A stretch of 56,763 nt of DNA from Pseudomonas sp. PB120 (GCF_009761815.1 NZ_RWIN01000055.1:1-56763), one strand, 5' to 3'; shown: positions 16,488-24,433, numbered from the stretch's first letter. The notes: generated by a model from the letters alone, not told the origin. Numbers and translations are program-made.

Positions 16488-17197
16488 TGTGGGTTTCCGA
16501 ATTGCAGGTGCAGGCGAAAATGCACCGGATCGAGCAGGCTTTCGACTTGCTCCATGAACCGGTTTTGCCGGTCGTACGTGGTGCGCAAGGCCTTGAGAAA
16601 GACCGTGCCGACCGGCCGCCCAAGCAGCTCGGCATCTTCGGCGCCCAAGGGTTCGGCGCCAATCCATTGATCGCCGCGCTCGCCGATGTAGCCGTAAGCG
16701 GCCAGTGTGATGGTCAGGGAGTTGTCGATCAGTCCCACACGCGGCAGGCTTTCCAGGCCTCCGGTGGCGGGCATCAATGAGCGCTCGAGGGAGACCAGCG
16801 TGCCGTCGTTGGAACGGCGGCGACGGTCGAGGGTGATGAACTGGTCGGTGCCGAAGCGTGACAGCAGGTCGGGACGTGTCACCGCTTCAAACCGTAGCAC
16901 TTCGGTGTTGACCAGCGCCCCGCTGTCGGCCAGCGCCTGCGCCCAGCCACTGCGCTGATCGAGCGCCACGCCGTCGAACGTGACGATGGAACCGACACCG
17001 CTTTGCGTCGCGATGTAGTTACGCCGTTTCAGTTCTGCCAACGCTTCACGCAGCGTACCGCGGCTGACTTTGAATTCTTGAGCCAACTGATGCTCGCCCG
17101 GCAACAGAAAACCGTCCTCCATGAGACCGCTTTCGATGCGCCGGATGAGTTCGTCAACCACCCGTTGTTTCTTGTCGAATCGTACCTGTCTAATCAT
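16484..17197 (-). CDS. GntR-family (HutC/UTRA type) transcriptional regulator
   Basis: This 237-residue regulator has an N-terminal winged helix (FLLPGEHQLAQEFKVSRGTL, about residues 27-46) and a C-terminal UTRA effector domain (about 85-235, ending in DPVHFRLHL). UTRA proteins sense small metabolites. It probably represses its own four-gene cluster. The ATG at 17197 is the family-like start, but no strong ribosome-binding site precedes it. The sequence TTGTACATGATTAGACAGG overlaps the start codon and could be an operator or part of a leaderless start. The stop overlaps the glycohydrolase start (ATGA). Confidence 0.9.
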   Translation of the reverse strand: MIRQVRFDKKQRVVDELIRRIESGLMEDGFLLPGEHQLAQEFKVSRGTLREALAELKRRNYIATQSGVGSIVTFDGVALDQRSGWAQALADSGALVNTEVLRFEAVTRPDLLSRFGTDQFITLDRRRRSNDGTLVSLERSLMPATGGLESLPRVGLIDNSLTITLAAYGYIGERGDQWIGAEPLGAEDAELLGRPVGTVFLKALRTTYDRQNRFMEQVESLLDPVHFRLHLQFGNPQ

Positions 17198-17270
17198 GTA
17201 CAAATTGAAACCGAAACAGGTTGGAGCGGGCAAGAAGTATTTAAGGGAGGTGACAGAAGGAATGAATGAC

Positions 17271-17403
17271 TGTGGCGAGGGAGCTTGCTCCCGCTGGGCT
17301 GCAAAGCAGCCCCAAAACCTGCCATCCCGGTGAATCAGAAACACCGCATGGCCCGGATTTACGACTGCTGCGCAGCCGAGCGGGAGCAAGCTCCCTCGCC
17401 ACA
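17271..17403. repeat. REPIN of a third family (class B)
   Basis: TGTGGCGAGGGAGCTTGCTCCCGCT at 17271 and its inverse (GAGCGGGAGCAAGCTCCCTCGCCACA) ending at 17403 flank a centre with GGGCTGCAAAGCAGCCCC. The same family recurs at 24540. It lies between the araH stop codon and the GntR gene. Confidence 0.85.
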
Positions 17404-17414
17404 AAAGCGGAAGA

Positions 17415-18389
17415 TCAACGTTGTTTCAGGCGGTCGATGACCACAGCCAGCAACAGGATCGACCCGCGAATCACGTACTGATAAAACGTGTCGATGTTCT
17501 TCAGGTTCATCGCATTCTCGATAATCGCCAGAATCAACACCCCGGCAATCACATGCCGGATCATGCCGATCCCGCCGCTCAACGACACCCCGCCCAACAC
17601 GCACGCCGAGATCACCGTTAGCTCGAAACCCTGGCCGATCATCGGCTGACCCGAGGTCATGCGCGAGGCCAGGATCACCCCGGCCAGCGCACCGATCACG
17701 CCGTGCACGGCGAAGATAATGATCTTGGTCCGGTCAACGTTGACCCCCGCCAGCAACGCCGCTTCCTGATTGCCGCCGATGGCCATGGTGTTGCGCCCGT
17801 ACGTGGTGTAGTTCAGCAGCCAGCCGAAAAACAGGAAGCAGACGATGGTGATCAGAATCGGCACGGGCACACCGAACAGCTGCCCGTTGCCGAACACGAA
17901 GAACGATTCCTGCGACACGCCCACCGCTTTGCCATTGGCAAAAATGTACGCCAGGCCACGCACGATCTGCATGGTCGCCAGCGTGGTGATCAATGCATTG
18001 ACCCGCAGCTTGGCAATCACGATCCCGTTGATCAGCCCGACGATCAGCCCCATGAACAGCGCCGCCACCACGCCAAGGAAAACGCTGTCTGTATCACGCA
18101 TCACCACCGCCGCGACCACGCCGGCACAAGCAATCACCGACCCCACCGACAAGTCGAAGTGCCCGGACGTCAGGCAATACAACATGGTGCACGCCGCAAT
18201 CCCGGTGGTGGAAATCGCCAGGCCCAGGCCGCGCATGTTCAGCGGCGATAAAAAGTTGTCGATCAACAGCGTGCACAGCACGAAAATCCCGACGGCCGCC
18301 AGCAGCATCACCCAGTCGTCGAGAAAGCGCCGCAGGTCCAGTGGTTTGCGCACGGTCGGTAGAGCGTTGTTCTGGATTGTCATAGTCAC
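17415..18389 (-). CDS. araH: L-arabinose/galactose ABC transporter permease
   Basis: This 324-residue inner-membrane subunit of the RbsC/AraH permease family has 8-10 hydrophobic segments and the conserved AMAIGGNQEAALLAGVNVDR region (about 215-235), which contacts the ATPase. It begins 3 bp after araG. With AraF and AraG it forms the high-affinity importer for L-arabinose, and the family often also accepts D-galactose or D-fucose. It is the last gene of the operon, followed by a class B REPIN. Confidence 0.92.
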   Translation of the reverse strand: MTMTIQNNALPTVRKPLDLRRFLDDWVMLLAAVGIFVLCTLLIDNFLSPLNMRGLGLAISTTGIAACTMLYCLTSGHFDLSVGSVIACAGVVAAVVMRDTDSVFLGVVAALFMGLIVGLINGIVIAKLRVNALITTLATMQIVRGLAYIFANGKAVGVSQESFFVFGNGQLFGVPVPILITIVCFLFFGWLLNYTTYGRNTMAIGGNQEAALLAGVNVDRTKIIIFAVHGVIGALAGVILASRMTSGQPMIGQGFELTVISACVLGGVSLSGGIGMIRHVIAGVLILAIIENAMNLKNIDTFYQYVIRGSILLLAVVIDRLKQR

Positions 18390-18392
18390 CTC

Positions 18393-19937
18393 TCAGTTCG
18401 CCACGCCGTCAGCGCGTTGGCGCGGCAAAGCCAGTTGCAGCAGGTTGGATTCATTGGCCTCGTCGCGGGACAGTTCGCCGCGCATCGCGCCTTCGCAAAG
18501 CACCAGGATGCGGTCGGATATCCCCATCACTTCCATCAGATCGCTGGAGACCACGATCACCGCGATGCCGCTCTCGGCCAGGTTGTGGATGATCTGGTAG
18601 ATCTCGGCTTTGGCGCCGATGTCGATGCCGCGAGTCGGCTCGTCGAGCAGCAGGACTTTCATCGGCATCGACAGCCAGCGACCCAGGATGGCCTTCTGCT
18701 GGTTGCCGCCGGACAGGTACATGATTTTCTGCGCCGCGTTGGGCGTCTTCACTTTCAGTGCCTTGATCTGCTTGTCAGCGTTGCCCTTCTCCCACAGCCC
18801 ACGCAGCAGGCAGCCGAAGGTGGAATGAGCGCCGCGCGCGCTGATGTTGATGTTCTCGGCGACGCTGGAGAGCGGCATGATGCCCTCCTTCTTGCGGTCC
18901 TCGGGGCACAGCAGAATCCCGGCTGCAATCGCATCCCGGGGTGAACGCAGTTTGAGTTCATGACCGCGCAATTCCAGGCGCCCGGCCGTGTTGCGCTCCA
19001 GACCGCTGAGCATCCGGAACAGCTCCGTGCGACCGGCGCCGACCAAGCCGAACAGGCCGAGAATCTCGCCTTTGTGCGCCTCGAAACTCACCGGCTCGCG
19101 CAATCCCGGACCGACCAGGCCGTCGACCTTGAGTGCCACCGCGCCACGCTTGCGCGGGCGGTAATCGTAAATATCCTGAATGTCGCGACCGACCATGCAG
19201 GTCACCAACTGGTCGTGAGTGAGTTCACTCATGTCCTCGAAGGTGCGCACAAAACGGCCGTCCTTGAACACCGTCACCGCGTTGCAGATGCGGAACACTT
19301 CTTCCATCCGATGGGAGACGTACAGCACCACTTTGCCTTCATCGCGCAGGCGCCCGATGATCGCCATCAAGCGGTCAATTTCCCGCGCCGACAGGCTGCT
19401 GGTCGGTTCGTCGAAGGCAATCACATGGGCGCCGCGGGACAACGCCTTGGCGATTTCCACCAGTTGCCGCTGCCCCAGGGACAGGCGCCCTACTTTCTCT
19501 TGCGGATCGATTTCATCGGCCAGGCCTTTGAGGCAGGCCAACGCTTGCTGGCGCAAGGTACCGCGATTGATCAGGCCGAAACGGGCGGGCAGATGCCCGA
19601 GGAACAGGTTTTCGGCCACGGTCATTTCCGGGACCAGGTGCAGCTCCTGATGGATCACGGCAACACCGCTGCCGATGCTGTCGGCAGTGGACTTGAAGGC
19701 CATCGTCCGCTCGCCGATCTGCAGGTCGCCGCTGCTGGGCGTGTAAGCACCACCGAGGATTTTCAGCAGCGTCGATTTGCCGGCGCCGTTCTCGCCCATC
19801 AAGGCGTGCACCTGTCCCGGGTGAGCAATGAAGCTGATGCCATCCAGCGCTTTCACGCCGGGAAAGGTTTTGCCGATCCCGTTGAAGCGCAAACTGCCGC
19901 CGACGCTGTGTTGTTGTGTCTGTACTTGCGCGTGCAT
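18393..19937 (-). CDS. araG: L-arabinose/galactose ABC transporter ATP-binding protein
   Basis: This 514-residue protein has two fused ATPase domains, the normal layout for sugar CUT2 importers. The first domain has Walker A GENGAGKST (about 48-56), signature LSLGQRQLVEIAKAL and Walker B VIAFDEPTS. In the second, Walker A is degenerate (GLVGAGRTEL), as usual in this family, while LSGGNQQKAILGRWL and VLLLDEPTRG are intact. It drives import through AraH. It lies 66 bp after araF and 3 bp before araH. Confidence 0.95.
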   Translation of the reverse strand: MHAQVQTQQHSVGGSLRFNGIGKTFPGVKALDGISFIAHPGQVHALMGENGAGKSTLLKILGGAYTPSSGDLQIGERTMAFKSTADSIGSGVAVIHQELHLVPEMTVAENLFLGHLPARFGLINRGTLRQQALACLKGLADEIDPQEKVGRLSLGQRQLVEIAKALSRGAHVIAFDEPTSSLSAREIDRLMAIIGRLRDEGKVVLYVSHRMEEVFRICNAVTVFKDGRFVRTFEDMSELTHDQLVTCMVGRDIQDIYDYRPRKRGAVALKVDGLVGPGLREPVSFEAHKGEILGLFGLVGAGRTELFRMLSGLERNTAGRLELRGHELKLRSPRDAIAAGILLCPEDRKKEGIMPLSSVAENINISARGAHSTFGCLLRGLWEKGNADKQIKALKVKTPNAAQKIMYLSGGNQQKAILGRWLSMPMKVLLLDEPTRGIDIGAKAEIYQIIHNLAESGIAVIVVSSDLMEVMGISDRILVLCEGAMRGELSRDEANESNLLQLALPRQRADGVAN

Positions 19938-20003
19938 AAACCCACCTCATCACACAGATCAGGCAGCCCCGTCACCAGGGCCGCCGATGAAATCAACCGG
20001 CGC

Positions 20004-21008
20004 TCAATTCCAGAGGCCGATCTTTTCCAGTTCCTGCTTGAAGTTGTCGCGGGTGATCAGCGTCACGTCGTCCATCGCCGTGTATTTCTGCGGTGCTTTG
20101 TCGGCGGTGACCCACTCGAACATCATGTTGGCGGTGTTGTAGCCTTCGATGTGCGGGCTAGGCAGCATCGAGCCGAAGAAACCACTGTTGGGCTTTTTCA
20201 GTTCGCCGATGGCGTCGGTGCCGTTGATGCCGATTCCGATGACGTTGGCCGCTGCAAAACCGGCGCTCTCGGTGGCGCGTACGCCGCCCAACACGGTGTT
20301 GTCGTTCATGCCGCCGATGATCAGGTTTTTCGCCGCAGCGGGCAGTTTCACCAGCGCGGAGTTGGTGGCGTCCATGCTGCCTGGCACGTCGAGGGTTTTC
20401 AGGGCCGAGGTCAGAATGTGGTCTTTGGGCATGCCGGCATCTTCCAACGCCTTGATCGAACCGTCCGTGCGTTTCTTGCCGGTGTCGAGTTCGTTGAAGG
20501 TGTTGATCACCGCGTAGGTGTCCTTCCAGTCCCAGCCGCGTTTTTTCGCTTCGGCGGCCATGGCACTGCCTTGTTTCTGACCGACTTCGAACGCCGCCAT
20601 GCCGAGGTAAGGCACGTCTTCCATGAACTTGCCGCTGGCATCGACGAACCGGTCATCGACAGCGATGACTTTCATGCCGTTCGCCTTGGCCTTGGCCATG
20701 ATCGCCGGGCCGAGAGACACGTCTGGCGGGCAAATCACGAAGCCCTTGGCGCCGTTGGCCGCCAGGCTGTCGATGGCGGACAGGGTTTTCTCGCCGTCAG
20801 GCACGGCGATCTTGATCAGGGTGAAGCCTTTGTCTTTACCGGCCTTTTCCGCGAAGGCCCATTCAGTCTGGAACCAGGGCTCTTCCGCTTGCTTGACCAG
20901 AAAACCGATCTTCACTTCCTCGGCTGCCAGCAGCGTGCTGCTCAGGCTGACCGCGGTCACCGCCAAGGCGGCACAGCACAGGGAACGGATACCACGACGA
21001 CGATTCAT
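20004..21008 (-). CDS. araF: L-arabinose-binding periplasmic protein
   Basis: This 334-residue solute-binding protein has a Sec signal peptide (residues 1-28, cut near LLAAEE). The mature part follows E. coli AraF closely: GFLVKQAEEPWFQTEW, IAVPDGEKTLSAIDSLAANG, GMNDNTVLGGVRATE and LITRDNFKQELEKIG. Like AraF it probably binds L-arabinose and D-galactose, which share their stereochemistry. It heads the araFGH operon. Its leader of about 270 nt contains a dgoK-like promoter and start region, a 32-codon ORF with a terminator-like hairpin, and a second operator-like motif shared with the GntR gene at 22292. Confidence 0.95.
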   Translation of the reverse strand: MNRRRGIRSLCCAALAVTAVSLSSTLLAAEEVKIGFLVKQAEEPWFQTEWAFAEKAGKDKGFTLIKIAVPDGEKTLSAIDSLAANGAKGFVICPPDVSLGPAIMAKAKANGMKVIAVDDRFVDASGKFMEDVPYLGMAAFEVGQKQGSAMAAEAKKRGWDWKDTYAVINTFNELDTGKKRTDGSIKALEDAGMPKDHILTSALKTLDVPGSMDATNSALVKLPAAAKNLIIGGMNDNTVLGGVRATESAGFAAANVIGIGINGTDAIGELKKPNSGFFGSMLPSPHIEGYNTANMMFEWVTADKAPQKYTAMDDVTLITRDNFKQELEKIGLWN

Positions 21009-21079
21009 AAGCAGACTCCTTGTTATTTTTTTTGAGCGTTATTTTTGAAAGCCGGTGTAGCGGTAGAGCCAATAGTCAT

Positions 21080-21093
21080 ATCGTATGATGATT
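21080..21093 (-). promoter_or_regulatory. Operator-like motif shared with the FCD GntR gene
   Basis: On the minus strand the 14-mer AATCATCATACGAT occurs 72 nt upstream of the araF start. The identical 14-mer is found at 23092-23105 in the promoter of the GntR regulator. It is probably the binding site of that regulator. It lies downstream of the main promoter at 21285, so binding would block elongation or a second, closer promoter. Confidence 0.6.
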
Positions 21094-21132
21094 GAATTTC
21101 AGACGGATTTCTGCGCCTGAAACCTGAGGTGC

Positions 21133-21231
21133 TCAGGCGTGGTACATGACCGAGCGGGCTTTTCGCAGGCACGACAAAAACCGGGCATCTGTCGATGTCC
21201 GGCCGAAAAGTTGTGTGGAAAATCGCTGCAT
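21133..21231 (-). CDS. Candidate 32-residue leader peptide of araFGH
   Basis: An ATG at 21231 preceded by AGGTGAAGTG opens a 33-codon frame ending in TGA at 21133. The 24 bp around the start match the dgoK ribosome-binding site and start in 22 positions, so initiation signals are good. The peptide begins MQRFSTQLFGRTSTD and has no recognised family or obvious run of regulatory codons. Its second half covers a terminator-like hairpin. It may be a true leader peptide, or the relic of a promoter duplication. There is no direct evidence of translation. Confidence 0.4.
   Translation of the reverse strand: MQRFSTQLFGRTSTDARFLSCLRKARSVMYHA
21176..21202 (-). terminator. Terminator-like hairpin inside the araF leader (attenuator candidate)
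   Basis: On the minus strand CCGGACATC and GATGCCCGG form a 9-bp stem with one A-C mismatch and a GACA loop, followed at once by TTTTT. It lies within the 32-codon leader ORF, so ribosome movement could affect its folding. Confidence 0.5.
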
Positions 21232-21284
21232 CACTTCACCTGTTTTGTTTTTTTAAGTGTGAGTGCGTGTAACTGATGGAGCCG

Positions 21285-21314
21285 ACTATAAACCCGACCG
21301 ACAATTAATCTCAA
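21285..21314 (-). promoter_or_regulatory. araFGH promoter
   Basis: TTGAGA (plus 21309-21314) and TATAGT (plus 21285-21290) on the minus strand are 18 bp apart, exactly as at dgoK. The inferred start site near 21278 gives a leader of about 270 nt before araF. Confidence 0.8.
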
Positions 21315-21328
21315 TATATAATTTTGCA

Positions 21329-21343
21329 TCCCATATTATGGGA
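21329..21343. promoter_or_regulatory. TCCCA-N5-TGGGA operator upstream of araF
   Basis: The palindrome TCCCATATTATGGGA lies 14 bp upstream of the -35 element, the same distance as at dgoK. It ends 2 bp from the stop codon of the lactonase gene. Confidence 0.7.
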
Positions 21344-21345
21344 AT

Positions 21346-22221
21346 TTATCCAGCGAACCGTGTACAGCGTTTTCCGGCGACATCGACTTGAATCGATAAC
21401 ACCGCACCATCCAGCGGATGCTTGAGCGGGCTCGCCGCACTGGTGATGTACAGGGTTTTGAGGTCTGCGCCGCCAAACACGCAACTGGTCGGACGGCTGA
21501 CTGGCAGTTCGATGACCCGGTCAACCTGCCCGTCCGGTGTGAGTCGCAGCAGGCAACTGCCATCCCAGCGGGCGTTCCAGATATAGCCCTCGGCATCCAT
21601 CGCCGAGCCATCGGGCCCACCGCGACGATGGGGACCAAACCAGACCTGCGCCGGGTCGAGGTTGCCGTCGGCGCGAATGAAATACTGATGCAGCGTGCTG
21701 TCGAGGCTGTCGCCGAAATACACGGTGGTGGCGTCGTCGGTCCACAGCAAGGTATTGGGAATCCCCAGGCCTCGAAGCAACGGCGTGACGCGGGCATCGC
21801 GATCAATGCGGAACAGGCCGCCAGAACGTCGCTCGATGGGCAAGTCTTCGCCCTGTTCGCCGATATTGTTCTGCATCGTGCCCAACCAGAGCTGGCCTTG
21901 CGCATCGCACCGGGCTTCATTGCCACGATTGCCGGGTTGCGGGTCGGCGACGCAGAACAGCGTCAGTCGCGGCTCAAGCCCCGGAGAGTCGAGGTCCAGC
22001 CGGTAGACGCCACTGCTGAGCGTGACCAGGGCATCGCCGCTTTCGCAGGGAATGAACGCGGAGGCGTGTTCCGGCATTTCCCAGATCTGCACATTCGCGC
22101 CGATCAGTCGCAACGCTTGTTTGCCGGCGATATCGACCCAGTACAGCGCCTGTGTCGGCACGTCCCAGAACGGACCTTCGCCCAGCAGTGCTCGGTGTCC
22201 GGTAACCGCATTCCACGTCAT
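21346..22221 (-). CDS. SMP-30/gluconolactonase-family sugar lactonase
   Basis: This 291-residue six-bladed beta-propeller lactonase has the conserved entry LLGEGPFWDVPTQALYWVDI (about residues 10-30) with the metal-binding glutamate. The later metal-site segments GNEARCDAQGQLWLGTM, GIPNTLLWTDD and DAEGYIWNARWDGS follow. It probably hydrolyses L-arabinono- or D-galactono-lactone to the aldonate. The start at 22221 has GGAGG just upstream; the open extension to 22374 runs into the next gene. Position between araFGH and a GntR gene supports a role in oxidative arabinose/galactose catabolism. The sugar dehydrogenase is not in the window. Confidence 0.9.
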   Translation of the reverse strand: MTWNAVTGHRALLGEGPFWDVPTQALYWVDIAGKQALRLIGANVQIWEMPEHASAFIPCESGDALVTLSSGVYRLDLDSPGLEPRLTLFCVADPQPGNRGNEARCDAQGQLWLGTMQNNIGEQGEDLPIERRSGGLFRIDRDARVTPLLRGLGIPNTLLWTDDATTVYFGDSLDSTLHQYFIRADGNLDPAQVWFGPHRRGGPDGSAMDAEGYIWNARWDGSCLLRLTPDGQVDRVIELPVSRPTSCVFGGADLKTLYITSAASPLKHPLDGAVLSIQVDVAGKRCTRFAG

Positions 22222-22250
22222 GAAACCTCCTGCATTGTTCTTGTAATTTA

Positions 22251-22332
22251 TGTAGGAGCGAGCTTGCTCGCGATGGAGTCTCAGCCGACGCCTATGTCGC
22301 TGACTCACCTTCGCGAGCACGTTCGCTCCTGC
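22251..22332. repeat. REPIN (class A) overlapping the 3' end of the GntR gene
   Basis: TGTAGGAGCGAGCTTGCTCGCGATGG (22251 on) and a degenerate inverse (TTCGCGAGCACGTTCGCTCCTGCC, ending at 22334) form the pair. The right half lies inside the coding region that ends at 22292, so it supplies the last ~13 codons of the regulator. Confidence 0.8.
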
Positions 22333-23038
22333 CCTTTCCGGCCATGACTTGCGGGTAGAAACGCTTGATCGCAAGGTCTGCGTTATCGATCAGGGTCATG
22401 CAGGCCCACACACCCCGCGCGGCATCCCGGGCGGCGATGGCGTCGGCCATGTCCTTGTGAATTGGCAATGTGCGACGCAGTTCGTCAGGGTCAGCGGCAG
22501 ACACTTCGAAAGACACCGCCAGCAGCGCGCCCAACGCCGGGACCATTTGTTCGATGAACTGGTTATGGCTGGCGGCCAGGATGCACTCGTGGAAGAACTG
22601 GTCGGCGCGGTTGTAGTCGATGCCGCTGTCCACCGCCCTTTCCAGGGCGTTATACGCCTGGAGAATGGCTTGAACCTGTTCAACCGTCGCGCGCTCGCAC
22701 GCCCAGCGCACGGCCATCGGTTCGATGGTGCGGCGCAGGTCGAGCAGGTCATCCACAAAATTTTCCGGCAAGCCGCTGCGTGACAGCCAGCCGACGACTT
22801 GCGGATCGAAGAGGTTCCAGCGACGCACTGGCAACACCCGCGTGCCGACCTTCGGCCCGACTTCGAGCATGCCTTTGGCGACCAGGGTCTTGATGGCTTC
22901 ACGGATGACGGTACGGCTGACACCGAGTTGCTCGCCCAGATCGGCTTCGACCTTGAGGGTTTCGCCGGGCTTCACCTGGCCCGTGGCGATCCAGCAACCC
23001 AGCCAATCGACGGTGGACGCATGAAAACTGCTGGACAT
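22292..23038 (-). CDS. GntR-family (FadR/FCD type) regulator, DgoR/GguR-like
   Basis: This 248-residue regulator has a winged helix with EQLGVSRTVIREAIKTL (about residues 38-54). The wing-to-FCD linker reads WNLFDPQVVGWL, which is typical of DgoR-like sugar-acid regulators. The all-helical FCD domain (about 90-230) has metal-ligand positions in FFHECILAASHN. The start at 23038 follows GAGGTG; 23065 has no ribosome-binding site. It probably represses its own gene and araFGH through the shared AATCATCATACGAT motif. The tail GKGRSERAREGESAT is encoded by a REP sequence. Confidence 0.9.
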   Translation of the reverse strand: MSSSFHASTVDWLGCWIATGQVKPGETLKVEADLGEQLGVSRTVIREAIKTLVAKGMLEVGPKVGTRVLPVRRWNLFDPQVVGWLSRSGLPENFVDDLLDLRRTIEPMAVRWACERATVEQVQAILQAYNALERAVDSGIDYNRADQFFHECILAASHNQFIEQMVPALGALLAVSFEVSAADPDELRRTLPIHKDMADAIAARDAARGVWACMTLIDNADLAIKRFYPQVMAGKGRSERAREGESAT

Positions 23039-23091
23039 GGGCACCTCGATGCAGGGACGGCACAAAGCCGTTCGCGATGGATGCCCACGCT

Positions 23092-23115
23092 AATCATCAT
23101 ACGATTGGGTGTCAA
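23092..23115 (-). promoter_or_regulatory. GntR gene promoter with operator in the spacer
   Basis: On the minus strand a consensus -35 TTGACA (plus 23110-23115) is followed by the AATC-N7-GATT motif (23092-23106) in what would be the -35/-10 spacer. The -10 is weak and cannot be placed with certainty. This is the layout expected for autorepression. The 14-mer recurs upstream of araF. Confidence 0.6.
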
Positions 23116-23147
23116 TTTGATTTTGCCAGGAATGGCAGAGATTCAAT

Positions 23148-23236
23148 GCAGGAGCGAGCCTGCTCGCGATGGCGGTGTGTCAGTCGCCATCCATGTTGAA
23201 TGATCCACCCTCATCGCGAGCAGGCTCACTCCTACA
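23148..23236. repeat. REPIN (class A)
   Basis: GCAGGAGCGAGCCTGCTCGCGATGG (23148 on) and the inverse TCATCGCGAGCAGGCTCACTCCTACA ending at 23236 form the pair. It lies between the GntR promoter and the stop of the DUF1285 gene. Confidence 0.85.
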
Positions 23237-23247
23237 GTTTGATCTGT

Positions 23248-23808
23248 TTACGGCTCAAGACCGATGGGGAAGAACTCACCGCCGCTCCACACACCGAGCC
23301 AGCGCTGCCCATCGATTTCGCGGGTCACGGCCAGCTCCACCAACTGGTAGAACACGTTGCGATGGATGAGGGCTTCCAGGTTGGTGCGCACATGCACGTA
23401 AGGTGCGGGCTCTTGCGTCATCGGGTCGATCACCACGCGAATGGGATGTTCAGCACCGGCCTCGGCGGTTTCCTCGACATTGGTCGTGAAGCGCAAGACC
23501 TGAGCGTCGCCCTCACCTTCCACGTCCACGGCAATCGCCACAAACGGAGCATCGTCGACCTTGATGCCGACTTTCTCGACCGGGGTAATCAGGAAATAAT
23601 CATCGCCGTCGCGGCGAATGATGGTGGAGAACAGCTTGACCATCGGCTTGCGCCCGATCGGCGTGCCCAGGTAATACCAGGTGCCATCGCGAGCGATGCG
23701 CATGTCGATGTCGCCGCAGAAGTCGGGGTTCCACAGGTGGACCGGCGGCAAGCCTTTGGTTTTGGGGATTTGCCCCAACAGGTCGTGGGCTTTTTCCGGG
23801 CCACTCAT
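23248..23808 (-). CDS. DUF1285 domain protein
   Basis: This 186-residue soluble protein matches the conserved proteobacterial DUF1285 family, with [20 protein letters not shown] and [20 protein letters not shown] near residues 32-70. No function is established. It is followed on the same strand by REP sequence and preceded 17 bp upstream by the DUF4823 lipoprotein gene, so the two probably form one transcript. It has no signal peptide or membrane helix. Confidence 0.85.
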   Translation of the reverse strand: MSGPEKAHDLLGQIPKTKGLPPVHLWNPDFCGDIDMRIARDGTWYYLGTPIGRKPMVKLFSTIIRRDGDDYFLITPVEKVGIKVDDAPFVAIAVDVEGEGDAQVLRFTTNVEETAEAGAEHPIRVVIDPMTQEPAPYVHVRTNLEALIHRNVFYQLVELAVTREIDGQRWLGVWSGGEFFPIGLEP

Positions 23809-23824
23809 GGCGTTCTCCTTCGAA

Positions 23825-24433
23825 TTACTGGTCGCTGAGACCCAGCAGGCTGCGCGCGTATTGCTCCAGCGGCGGGCCCATCAGGTCTTCTGGCTTGGTG
23901 TCGTGGAACGTCAGTAAACCGCCACGACTCTTGATACGTGCAGTATCAATCAAATACTGGGTGCTGGTCTCGATCAACATGATCTGAATCACGCCGGTAT
24001 CGACCCCAAGGCGATCTACGGCCTCCTGATCGAGCCACTCGTCCGAGTTGCCGATACGGTCGTCGGACTTGGCGAAACGGGTATAGAGCAGGTAATGAGC
24101 ACCGGCCGCACGTGCTTCACCCATGGCTTCGTCGAGGCCTTCCGGCGCACGCGCGCGACGGACCATCGGGAAATAATCGATAAAACCATCGAAGGCGACT
24201 TCGGCGATCACGTTAGGACGCGGGTAGACCGCACTGCCCGGCGGCACGAAGGCACCCTGGGCGATGTAGACGAACGAGTCCGGCTGGATGCGCAGGTTGT
24301 TCACGCGGCGGCTGTCGCTGTGGTCCAGCAGCCCTGCGTCGCTCATATGGTAGCGAGTCCCTTCAGCCATATCGCTGACATTCATGCAGCCACCAAGCGC
24401 CAAAACGGCCAGCAGCAAAACCAGGCTACGCAT
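23825..24433 (-). CDS. DUF4823 lipoprotein
   Basis: This 202-residue precursor has a type II signal peptide, [15 protein letters not shown], with the lipobox cysteine at residue 16. The mature part fits the DUF4823 family of Pseudomonas lipoproteins ([19 protein letters not shown]). The residue after the lipid cysteine is Asn, so outer-membrane sorting is likely under E. coli rules. The start at 24433 is set by GGAGGGTAGG; the longer frame to 24523 has no such site. Function unknown. Confidence 0.85.
   Translation of the reverse strand: MRSLVLLLAVLALGGCMNVSDMAEGTRYHMSDAGLLDHSDSRRVNNLRIQPDSFVYIAQGAFVPPGSAVYPRPNVIAEVAFDGFIDYFPMVRRARAPEGLDEAMGEARAAGAHYLLYTRFAKSDDRIGNSDEWLDQEAVDRLGVDTGVIQIMLIETSTQYLIDTARIKSRGGLLTFHDTKPEDLMGPPLEQYARSLLGLSDQ

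Noticed and set aside
18960..21035. 691-codon open frame antisense to araG and araF
   Set aside because: It spans two real genes and the gap between them, and has no recognisable domain.
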